64,000 nt of DNA, from the NCBI GenBank assembly GCA_037349105.1, contig JAYJMM010000081.1:1-64000 (forward strand), given 5' to 3'. The DNA comes from Limnomonas spitsbergensis. Taxonomy: Eukaryota > Chlorophyta > Chlorophyceae > Chlamydomonadales. Under the pieces are notes generated by a model, which did no database searches, had not been told where the DNA came from, and saw only the letters and a list, made by a program, of their open reading frames with translations. Positions within the stretch are counted from its first letter, which is position 1, and each line of letters starts with the position of its first letter. The translations under genes were made by a program, and so were the position numbers. Below are positions 47,001 through 59,000 of this stretch, in pieces.

Positions 47001-50000
47001 TGCATGGTAGCTGCATGGCAGCTGCATGTTAGCTGCATGTTAGCTGCATGGCAGCCGAACACTAGCTCAAAGCACCGCACGTACCTTGAGCAGAAACATG
47101 TATTCAGCGCCATTACTGCCGTAGATGGTCAGCTTGCGCGGCCGCTGCTTGGAGCTGATGACTTGCAGCTGAGGTGCGAATGCCGCGATGGTCACCAGAG
47201 GCTCACCGGCCATATAAGTGCCTGGAGCAATCATGTGGTTAGTGCTTAGAGGTTGGGGGTTCAACCTAAACTCTTAACCCCGAGGTGCGAACGCCACAAT
47301 GGTCGCCAGGGCCTCACCGGCAATGTCAGTGATGGTACAAGAAAGGGGGGTACAGGGGCTCACAGGGTGCTGGGTGCAAGGTACAGGGTGTAGGGTGCAA
47401 GGTGCATGGTACAGGGTGTAGGGTGCAGCTGTGCACCCTTGACCTAGTTCCAACTGTACACCCTAAGCCCTAATTCCAGCTGTACAACCTGAGCCCTAGT
47501 TTCAGCTGAACACATTAAGTCCTAGTTTCAGCTGTACACTCTGAGCCCTAGTTTCAGCTATACACCCTCAGTCCTAGTTAAAGCTGTACACCCTACGTCA
47601 TAGTAAAAGCTGTACACCCTAAGCCCTAGTTTAAACTGTACACCATAAGTCATAGTAAACGCTGTACACCCTAAGCCCTTGTTTAAGCTGTACACCTTAA
47701 GCCCTAGTTTCAGCTGTACACCCTAAGCCCTTGTTTCAGCTGTACAATCTAAGCCCTAGTTTCAGCTGTACACTCTGAGCCCTAGTTTCAGCTGTACACC
47801 CTAAACCCTAGGTTCACCTGTACACCCTAAGCTGTGGCGGAAAGCCTTACAAGCTTATCCTCTAAAGTGTTAGGTTTAAAATCCTGAACCCCATCTTAAC
47901 TGCCAGCTTAATGTTCTGAACCCTAATTAAGGCTTTGAACGTGAACCCTAAGTTTACTTTTTAACCCATAAGGCCTAAACCCCAGCATGAGGCTTCCTAG
48001 CCCCAGGCTTATGCCCTACCCCAGATCTCCGCCTTCAACCCTGCCCCCACACCTGGTACTGCCAGCTCCATGCCCTGCGCCCTGACGAGCGCAGGTGCGA
48101 CGTATTGCAGCTCCAGTGTCGTCAGGCTGTGGAGCTGTTTATTAATGCGCTTGAACACATGGTAATAAAGGTCCCAGGCCTGAAAAGGGGTTAAGGGTTT
48201 GGGATTTAGTTAAGGCAGTGAAGGTTAAGGGTTTGGGGTTAAGTAAATGTTTATGATTTAGGGTTAAGGGCTTAGTTAAGGTAGTTAAGGTGATATAGGT
48301 CCCAGGCCTGTAACAGGGGGAAGAGGAGGAGGGTCAGATTGATGAGCTCGCATGCAAGGGAGATATGTGTGAGTGTGAGTGGTGGGGGCCGCTTGCTGAT
48401 GCATTTGAATAAAATGTCCCAGGTCGGAAATAAACGCAATCAGAAAAAAGAAACCGCAGCATGCTTGCCATCCACACCTCTCGAGAAGCCACAAGGGGTT
48501 TGTAGGGTTCAGGGTGTAGAGGTTTAGGGTGTAGGGGTCTAGGGTTTTGAGAAGCCACACGACTTACGGGTTTAGGGAGTTTCAAACAGCCACAACATAC
48601 ACATGGATGCCCCCATGTGAGAGTGGTTCTTTCCACTAAGAGCTAAGGGCATTGTAGTTGCAAGGGTCGCGATAAAAACCAACACCTCCGACCGCAGTGT
48701 GGACCTCTCACACCCAGCCTGTCCACCCCGCCCTGCCCCACCTGGTGCAGTGTGGGTCTCTGTCACCCCAGCCTGTCCACCTCACCCTGCCCCACCTGGT
48801 GCAGTGTGGATCTCTCTCACCCCAGCCTGTCCACCCCGCACTGCCCCACCTGGTGCAGTGTGGATCTCTCTCACACCAGCCTGTCCACCCCACCCTGCCC
48901 CACCTGGTGCAGTGTGGATCTCTTTCACCCCAGCCTGTCCACCCCGCCCTGCCCCACCTGGTGCAGTGTGGATCTCTCTCACACCAGCCTGTCCACCCCG
49001 CCCTGCCCCACCTGGTGCAGTGTGGGTCTCTGTCACACCAGCCTGTCCACCCCACCCTGCCCCACCTGGTGCAGTGTGGATCTCTCTCACCCCAGCCTGT
49101 CCACCCCACCCTGCCCCACCTGGTGCAGTGTGGGTCTCTCTCACACCAACCTGTCAACCCCGCCCTGCCCCACCTGGTGCAGTGTGGATCTCTCTCACAC
49201 CAGCCTGTCCACCCCACCCTGCCCCACCTGGTGCAGTGTGGGTCTCTCACACCCAGCCTGTCCACCCCGCCCTGCCCCACCTGGTGCAGTGTGGGTCTCT
49301 CACACCCAGCCTGTCCACCCCGCCCTGCCCCACCTGGTGCAGTGTGGGTCTCTCACACCCAGCCTGTCCAGCCCGCCCTGCCCCACCTGGTGCAGTGTGG
49401 GTCTCTCACACCCAGCCTGTCCACCCCACCCTGCCCCACCTGGTGCAGTGTGGATCTCTCTCACCCCAGCCTGTCCACCTCACCCTGCCCCACCTGGTGC
49501 AGTGTGGGTCTCTCTTACCCCAACCTGTCCACCCCACCCTGCCCCACCTGGTGCAGTGTGGGTCTCTCTTACCCCAGCCTGTCCACCTCACCCTGCCCCA
49601 CCTGGTGCAGTGTGGGTCTCTCTTACCCCAACCTGTCCACCCCGCCCTGCCCCACCTGGTGCAGTGTGGGTCTCTCTTACCCCAACCTGTCCACCCCGCC
49701 CTGCCCCACCTGGTGCAGTGTGGGTCTCTCTCACACCCAGCCTGTCCAGCCCGCCCTGCCCCACCTGGTGCAGTGTGGGTCTCTCACACCCAGCCTGTCC
49801 AGCCCGCCCTGCCCCACCTGGTGCAGTGTGGGTCTCTCTTACCCCAACCTGTCGACCCCACCCTGTCCCACCTGGTGCAGCTCAGCCTCTTTGTGGCTTG
49901 TCTTGAACTTCTCCAACCAGTCGTACGCCTCTGTGAGCTCCCTGACAATGGATCAGGATACCGATTTTAGATAAATTAAGCCTCAACAGCAACAGCACAG

Positions 50001-53000
50001 GGTACCGATTTAGGCTTAGGGACCCTTAACCCTAAACAGGGTACCAAATTAGGTTTTCAGGTTTCGAAAGCAACACACCAAGATCTATCCATCAGATCCA
50101 TCAGATCCATCCATCAGATTCCCAGATATCGAGAGCAAGCAGCTTGAGCGTTCACTAGTCAACACACAAACAACCCTGTGCCTAACAAACAATGCCAGCA
50201 AGCGCGTTTACTCCTTGAGAGTGGCGGCCCTTTTGCCAGGAGCTTCACGTATACTAGCACACATATATTTACCCTTGAGATAAGGCGCCCCTCCTCTCCA
50301 CAAGAGTAGCTCCCCTCCCTCCCTCCATCCCTCCTTCCCTCTATCCCTCCCTCCCTACCTCCCTCCTCTCCACAAGAGTAACTCCCTCCCTCCCTCCCTC
50401 TATCCCTCCCTCCCTCCCTCTATCCCTCCCTCCTTCCCTCTATCCCTCCCTCCTTCCCTCCCCTCCTCTCCACAAGAGTAACTCCCTCCCTCCCTCCCTC
50501 CTCTCCACAGGAGTTACCCCTCTCCCTCCCTCCCTCCCTCCCTCCCTCCCTCCCTCCCTCCTCTCCATAGGAGTTACCTCCCTCCCTCCCTCCCTTTCTC
50601 CCTCCCTCCTCTCCACAGGAGTTACCCCCCTCCCTCCCCCCCTCCCCCCTCCCTACTCTTCGCAGGAGTTACCCCCCTCCCTCCCTCCCTCCCTTCTCCC
50701 TACTCTTCGCAGGAGTTACCCCCCTCCCTCCCTCCCTCCCTCCCCCCTCCCTACTCTTCGCAGGAGTTACCCCCCTCCCTCCCCCCTCCCTCCCCCCTAC
50801 TCGTCGCAGGAGTTACCCCCCTCCCTCACCCCTCCCTACTCTTCGCAAGAGTTACCCCCCTCCCTCCCCCCTCCCTACTCTTCGCAGGAGTTACCCCCCT
50901 CCCTCCCTCCCTCCCTCCTCCCTACTCTTCGCAGGAGTTACCCCCCTCCCTCCCTCCCTCCCCCCTCCCTACTCTTCGCAGGAGTTACCCCCCTCCCTCC
51001 CTCCCCCCCTCCCTACTCTTCGCAAGAGTTACCCCCCTCCCTCCCTCCCTCCCTCCCCCCCTCCCTACTCTTCGCAGGAGTTACCCCCCTCCCTCCCCCC
51101 CTCCCTACTCTTCGCAGGAGTTACCCCCCTCCCTCCCTCCCTCCCTCCCCCCCTCCCTCCCTCTTCGCAAGAGTTACCCCCCTCCCTCCCTCCCTCCCCC
51201 CTCCCTACTCTTCGCAGGAGTTACCCCCCTCCCTCCCCCCTCCCTCCCCCCTCCCTACTCTTCACAAACTCTACAACTTGCCTGCCGTATGCCTGCACAA
51301 ACGCAATCTCCTTAAGCGTTGTCGGGCCGTTCCTATCCATAATCTCTTGCAGCGGGAGCTAATTTGGGTCAGCTTTTAAAATAAACAAACTCTACAACTT
51401 GCCTGCCGTATGCCTGCACAAACGCAATCTCCTTAAGCGTTGTCGGGCCGTTCTTATCCATCATCTCGTGTAAAGGGAGCAGCGTGTTGAGCATACCCTC
51501 CACGTTGCTCTCCCCAAAGTAGAGCCGACTGGCCTCCTCCAGTCCCTGGAAAAAGTCCGGGGGAGGGGGGGGGTGTTATTTGGGGCTCAGGGGGGGGGAC
51601 TCAGAAAAGGGTTAAGTCAGGAGGAGTGGGGTGGGAATCCAGAATCAGAAGTTAGGTGGGGGTTAAGGGAATCCAGTCTTGAAGCAGGACTGAGTAGCGT
51701 CCCACTTTCCGGTCATGTATATGGACACTGAACACACACAGGGATGGTTATCGTCGGTTGTGCCATTGACCCGTTTGAAGGAGCAATATACCCCCCAAAC
51801 ATCCCCTCTACGAAGGAGCATTCAACGTTTTCTTCATGTTTCCACCCTACACCTCCACATCGATGTGTTGCATTCAAGACAGATAAGAACATCACAAAAG
51901 AAAGTCAAGCCTTTTCGCATGGTCCCAGGGTACAGGGTTGAACCTCAAGGGCTCTCAGAATCCTAAACCAAACCAATCTAAACCAGGTGTCATGCCAGGT
52001 GTCAGGCAAGATATCAAGATCACCTCATCTCATGCCAGATCTCACGCCTGATCTTGAGATCTCCTCAACACATGTCAGATCTCATGCCAGATCTCACGCC
52101 TGATCTTGAGATCTCCTCAACACATGTCAGATCTCATGTCAGATCTCAATATCTCCTCACCTCATGCCAGATCTCGTGCCAGAGGATGGCCATGCGGATC
52201 AGCTCGTGTGACACCAGCTGCGCTTGCTCCACCAGGGCAGCGTTGTGCTGCCGGATCTGTGCCAATGAAATTCAAATTTGAATTCGAAATCGAGACATTA
52301 TTCATGGCAGCAGGAGGAACCGCAAGCACACTACACTGGCACCTCAAAGGCTGCAAACACGGTACATCAAAGCAGAGCTCAGAGCCATGGTAACAAAACA
52401 GCAGCCGGACAATTGCCAGGCGGTGGCTCTCTGGGCAACTGCCCAACCGCTGTCAAACTGCAAAGCTCTGCAGAACTGCCACACAATCGCCACGCGACTG
52501 CAAGACACACACGCCACACCCACCCTCTCCAGCACTGCGTACGCCGCGTTGCGACAGCTCTGGCCTCAAACAAATAAATAAAAAACAAATAAATATATAC
52601 AACCTGGGGCATGGATTAAGGCCCCAAAGACAAATAAATCCATACACCCTAAGGTGTGGATGAAGGCCTCAAAAAACTCCCCACAGGCAACCACCAGGCA
52701 CAACCACCAGGCACCCACGCTCTGCACCCACCTGCTCCAGCACTGCAAGCGCCCGAGTTGCGCCTGCTCCGGCCCAAAACAAATCCCCCCCAAACAACTT
52801 GCCACCGACGACTGCCAGACACTCTACCAAACTCCCAAACAACTAGCCACCAGCTCTGCACCCACCAACTCCCAAACAACTTGCCACACAATCGCCACGC
52901 GACTGTAAGACACACATGCTCTGCACCCACCTGCTCCAGCACCGCGTACGCCGCGTTGCGCCTGCCCGTGCTCTGGCTCTTTGTCGCGACCAGCAGCGGG

Positions 53001-56000
53001 TACATCAAGGCCTGCGGATGGTGCCGCCCAACCTTGACAAGCAGCTGCTGGATCAGCCCGCGGACAGTCCCGTTACTGGCGTGGATCCGCGCAATGATCT
53101 GCGGGATGACCACCAGCCAGGTGTCGATGGACACCAGCTGGAAGCCCTCCTCCAGCGCCTCCTCCACCTCGGGGTACGAGCCGTGGTTGAACCAAAGCGT
53201 GAGCAGGCGAAGGATGTCCTGCAGGTTTAAGGTTTCATACAGGGATAGGGATAGGAATAGGATTGAAGGTTCAGGTTAAATGGAACCCTTAAGTGTTTTT
53301 CTGAAGGCTCTTAGACTCCAAGGGTTCATTGCTCAGGGTCAATGAGACCAGGTGTTCATATCCCCTGGCCTTGTTAAGCCCCCCCCCCCACCCGACCCAC
53401 AGACTGCTTTAACACAATCCCAGGTCCCCCTCCCCCCCCCCCCCCCACACAGACTGCTTTAACACAATCCCAGGTCCCCCTCCCCCCCCCCCCCCCCCCT
53501 CTCCCGCTGATCTGTAGGCTATTAGTGTGGTCCCCCCTAAGGCCGGGCAGCTCCTTAACACAATCCCAGGTCCCCCTCCCCCCCCCCTCCCCCTCTCCCC
53601 CTTTTCCCACAGCCTGCAAGTTCAGACCCCCTATGGCCAGGCAGCTCCTAACACATTCCCAGGTTTTACCCCTCTCCCTCCTCCCCTGACCTGCAGGTTA
53701 TATCCCAATCTCCCCCCTCCTCCCTGACAAACAGACTGCCTAACCACATCCCTAGGTCCCCCCCCCCCCCCCCTGCTGACCTGCAGGTTGCCAGTGCGGT
53801 CCCCTTAGGCCGGGCAGCTCCTTAACACATTCCCAGGCCCCCCTCACCCCCCCCCCCCCCCTCACCCCTATCCTGCAGCCTGCAAGTTCAGACCCTCTAT
53901 GGCCGGCAGCTCATAAACACATTCCCAGTTCAGAACCCCTAAGGCTGGGCAGGACCTCAACATATGCCCAGGTTTTACCCCCCTCCCCCCTCCCCTTGAC
54001 CTGCAGATTATATCCCAATCTCGCCCTTCCTCCCTGGCTGCCTAACACATTCCTAGCTTTTCTTCTCCCCCCCCCTGCTGACCTGCAGATTGCCAGTTCG
54101 GTCCCCGGAGGCCTGACCGAGAGCCACAGAGCGGAAGAAGCCAAATCCCTAGCCCCCCCCCCCCTGCTGACCTGCAGGTTGCCAGTTTGGTCCCCAGAGG
54201 CCTGATCGAGAGCCACAGAGCGAAAAAGCCAAATTCCTAGCCCCCCCCCCCTGCTGACCTGCAGGTTAAATGGAACCCTCAAGTGTTATTCTAAAGGGTC
54301 TTAGACTCCAAGGGTTCAGGTTAAATGAAGCTTTTAAGTGTTCAGGGTTTCAGAGTCCAAGGGAATAGGGTTCAAGGTTCAGGTTAAATGCAACCCTCAA
54401 GTGTTTTTCTGAAGGCTCTAAGGGTCCAAGGGTTCATTGCTCAGGGTCAATGAGACCAGGTGTTCATATCCCCTGGTCTTGTTAAGCCCCCCCCACCCCC
54501 ACCCGACCCACAGACTGCTTTAACACAATCCCAGGTCCCCCTCCCCCCCCTTCCCCCCCCCCTTCCCCCCCTCCCCCTTTTCCCACAGCCTGCAAGTTCA
54601 GACCCCCTATGGCCGGGCAGCTCCTAACACATTCCCAGGTTTTACCCCTCTCCCTCCTCCCCTGACCTGCAGGTTATATCCCAATCTCCCCCCTCCTCCC
54701 TGACAAACAGACTGCCTAACCACATCCCTAGCCCCCCCCACCGCCTGCTGACCTGCAGGTTGCCAGTTTGGTCCCTGGAGGCCTGACCGAGAGCCACAGA
54801 GCGGAAGAAGCCACATTCCTAGCCCCCCCCCCCCCCCCTGCTGACCTGCAGGTTGCCAGTTGGGTCCCCAGAGGCCTGACCGAGAGCCACAGAGCGGAAG
54901 AAGCCAAATTCCTAGCCCCCCCCCCCGCCTGCTGACCTGCAGGTTGCCAGTTCGGTCCCCGGAGGCCTGACCGAGAGCCACAGAGCGGAAGAAGCCACAT
55001 TCCTAGCCCCCCCCTCCCCTGCTGACCTGTAGGTTGCCAGTTCGGTCCCCAGAGGCCTGACCGAGAGCCACAGAGCGGAAGAAGCCACGTACAGCCGGCG
55101 AGACGTGCTGCTGGGCTGAATCTGTATCTTGGATTGTGGTGTAGTGCTGCGAGGGAGGTTGGGAGGATAAGGGGAGGAGGAGAGGGTGAGGAGACGAGAC
55201 AAGGTGCTGCGGGGAAGAGAGAGAGGGTAAGGGGGGGAGAGAGAGAGGAGGACAGGGAAGAGAAGAGCCTCGGTGCTCCTTTGAGGCCGAGAAGAGACTC
55301 GGCGCTCACTGAGGACATGGTGCTCATTGGAGGCAATCATGCGACATGCGCCCGGGGCCCTCCACCAATATTTTAATTTGGGGCCCAGGGCGGTAAATGC
55401 GCAACATTTTTGTTATAAAATCACCGGGATTACCCCAAGATGTGCGTTGGGAGAAGGGCAGGAGGGTGGGGGGGAGCAGGCTGCAAAAATGAGGGTTGAG
55501 GGTTATAAGTATAGGGTTTAGACTGCAAATATAGGGTTTAGACTGCAAATATAGGGTTTAGACTGCAAATGTAGGGTTTACACTGCAAATATAGGGTTTA
55601 GACTGCAAATATAGGGTTTACACTGCAAATATAGGGTTTAGACTGAAAATATAGGGTTTAGACTGCAAATATAGGGTTTAGACTGCAAATATAGGGTTTA
55701 GACTGCAAATATAGGGTTTAGACTGCAAATATAGGGTTTAGACTGCAAATATAGGGTTTAGACTGCAAATATAGGGTTTAGACTGCAAATATAGGGTTTA
55801 GACTGCAAATATAGGGTTCAGACTGCAAATATAGGGTTTAGACTGCAAATATAGGGTGGGGAAGGGGGTCATGTTTGAGTTGGTGAAGATCTCCTCCCTT
55901 CCCTTCTCCTCCTACCTCCGTCCCCTTTTTCTCCCTCCCTCCCTCCCTCCTCCCTTCCCTTCCCTTCTCCTCCTCCCTCTCTCCTCCCTTCCCTTCTCCT

Positions 56001-59000
56001 CCTACCTCTCTCCTCCCTTCCCTTCTCTTCCTCCCCTCCCTATGCTCATCATTTTAAAACCTGCCTAAAAAAATGTGTATCCTCATGTACATCTCCATGT
56101 CCTAACGTGTCCCTCACAGCCTCTCCAATCTTTGTCTTCCCTCTAGGCCCTCAGGGGCCCCTCAGGATTTAGAATTTAGGCTTGGGGTAAAGGGCTCAAG
56201 CTTAAGCCATAAACCCACAGCCACTGGTGCTCCTGCCCTGCCTAACCCACCTAGTCTCCCCCCTACCCACCCTCTCTCCCCATCCCTGCCCCTGACCCCT
56301 CGCTTAATCTGGCCACCTTGTCCCCCTGACAACGCTGCCCCCTGTCCCTGCCCCCTCGTTTCCCCACCACCACCCCACCCCTTTTCGCGTACCGTCATCA
56401 CTGCCACATTGAATAGCGCCCACTGATGCCACGCCTTGGACCAGCTACTGGCCTGCTCCGTCGCCGCTCGCAGGGACGCCATCACCTCCGGCACCGTCCC
56501 CTCCTTATCCAGACTCCCACTCATGGTCCATTGCCACAGACCCAGGCGCAGGTACGCACGGGCGTGCAAGGAGGTGCGGGGTCGGTCCGCCAGCTTGGGG
56601 TTCACCGTCAACCCCGCAGTCAGGAGGCCAGAGGGGTCACCAGAGAGAGGCAGCATGAGACCCGCAGCGGCAGCTGCCGCGGCGGCGGCGCCGTCGCCAC
56701 CGCCGCCCTCCGAGTCCCGCGGCGACTGGACAGCTGCAACGGCCGCCCGCGGCGGCGACGCAGCCGCCGCTGCGGCTGTCGCCGCTGTCGCTGCCGCCGT
56801 CTGCTGCAGCTGCTGTGGCTGCAGCTCCTGGACCACGAGATGCTTGAGCCGTGCATAGGCCTCCTGGTGGTGCCCGCTGATCCAGATGTGCTTCAGGTAG
56901 GCGAGCATTACATTGGGAGCACCGCTGCCGGCTCCGTAACCTGGCTCGCCGGATCTGAGATCTAGCGGATTGTACCTGAGTATGGGCAGAGGCTATATTT
57001 GCTACCAAATGGATGTGAGTGGGGGCGTGTAACACGCTGATACATACTATGGTCGTGTTCAGTTTGCGAAGATATACCCCATACGATATGCTGATTCCGA
57101 TTTGCTCATTTGAACACACTGGTGGGGTTTGGGATTCAGGATAAAGGTTTTGACCAGAACCCCACTTTTTTTAATTCAGGTGCTTCTGTCTCGCGCATGT
57201 AACCACTTCACCCATACGCATACACAGCAACCAAAATCCTCTTCTTTTAGCCACCAAGCCACTTAACCCTAAACCCACGCACGAAGCCCTCCCGGTTGGT
57301 TCCAGCCTCTGATCTCCCCTCTCACCCCGCTGCCCTTGATTCACCCCCCCTCCCCCCTCACGCCCCTCAACCCCCCCCCCCCTCCCCCACATCCCTCCTC
57401 CTCCCACACAGAAACAAATCTGAGCAGCTCAAGAAGCATCCGCTCCGACTGCCCCCCTCCTCACCCCCCTCCTCGGCCCCCTCCCTCTCCCCCCCCTTCA
57501 CCACAAACAAACCTGAGAAGCTTGAATAGCATCAGCTCCGACTGCACCCCCCCTCTCACCCCCCTCCCTCTTCCCCCACTCACTTCCTCCCCTCACTCCC
57601 CTCCCTCTTCCCCCCTTCACCCCCCTCCCTCTGCCCCCCCCCCCCCCTCCCACACAAACATACCTGAGCAGCTTGAGTAGCATCCGCTCTGACTGCCGTC
57701 CACGACCGCTCTTGCGACACAGCGCTGCAAACTTGAGCCAGTTGTCGACGTCCTCATGCATGGGCACCACAAGCTGTCGCACCGTGAACAGGTTCTGCCA
57801 CACCTCCACATTGCGCTGCACGTATTTGAGCCGGTCACGCCAGACCTGCAGACAAGGGGAGGGGAGGGGGGGGGAGCGGGATGAATGTGTGAACAGGTTC
57901 TGCCACACCTCCACATTGCCCTGGACGTATTTGAGTCACGCCAGACCTGCAGAGGAGAGGAGGGGAGGGGGGAGGAGCGGGATGAATGTGTGAACAGGTT
58001 CTGCCACACCTCCACATTGCCCTGGACGTATTTGAGTCACGCCAGACCTGCAGAGGAGAGGAGGGGGGTAATAAATGCGTGCTTGAAATTCATGAAAGGT
58101 GGGAGCAAGAGCAGGGATCAGAGATCAGGGATCAGGGATCAGGGATCAGGGATCAGGGTGCAAGGTTCAGGGATCAGGGATCAGGGGTCATGGATCATGG
58201 ATCATGGGTCATGGATCATGGATCATGGGTCAGGGGTCAGGGATCAGGGATCAGGGGTCAGGGATCAGGGGCCAGGGATCAGGGATCATGGGTCAGGGAT
58301 CATGGATCATGGGTCAGGGGTCAGGGGCCAGGGATCAGGGATCAGGGATCAGGGGCCAGGGATCATGGATCAGGGGTCAAGGATCAGGGGCCAGGGATCA
58401 TGGATCATGGGTCAGGGGTCAGGGATCAGGGATCAGGGGTCAGGGATCAGGGGCCAGGGATCAGGGATCAGGGATCAGGGGCCAGGGAGGTGCAGTATTT
58501 GCATTTTGAGAATCTTCTCTACAAGTGCACAAACACAAATATTTGACTTACAAACATTACCCCACATACACACACGCACACAAGCCCGCCTCCCCCCCCC
58601 ACACACACAACCCCCAACTTCCCCCCACACCCGCACACAAGCCCCCCCCCCCCTCCACACTCGCACCTGTTTAATGAAGTGCGTGCGCGCCTCCCCGTCC
58701 GATTCTGCCGCGCCGCCCCTCCGTCCAATCAGCAACGCCTTCTTATAGTCCAGCACCTCCTCTAGCTCCGTCAGCTGCTGCACGCGCACCTACACCAGAT
58801 ATTGGGTTATAGGGTTTAGGGTTTAGGGTTCAGGGTTAAGGGCTTAGGGTTGGGGGTTTAGGGTCAACCTTTTAATAATATACAGCACCGCCTCTAGCTC
58901 CGTCAGCTGCTGCACCTGCACCTAAACCAGAGATTAGGTGCGGGTGCCCTGTGTTAACAAGCAATTACAAGTTATTACAAGGATGACAAGGATTACAAGG

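Noticed and set aside
48691..49871. CRISPR-like regular repeats
   Set aside because: The units have no unique spacers, the context is a spliced eukaryotic gene and there are no cas genes. The same applies to the other arrays of 20-60 bp units.
48697..49974. Plus-strand 384-425-codon frames with a Cys/Trp/Pro-rich repeat
   Set aside because: They are readings of the ~55-bp array that carries splice donor copies, not a repeat protein.
55111..56392. An additional TOR exon between the large FAT exon and the G-F-F-R-S exon
   Set aside because: The phases of the two exons already match with the CCCAG acceptor at 55111-55115, and no FAT-like coding segment was found between them.
57885..58748. 287-codon plus-strand frame rich in G-S-G-I-R-D-Q
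   Set aside because: It is a reading of the GGATCAG array plus copies of a TOR exon; TOR is on the other strand.
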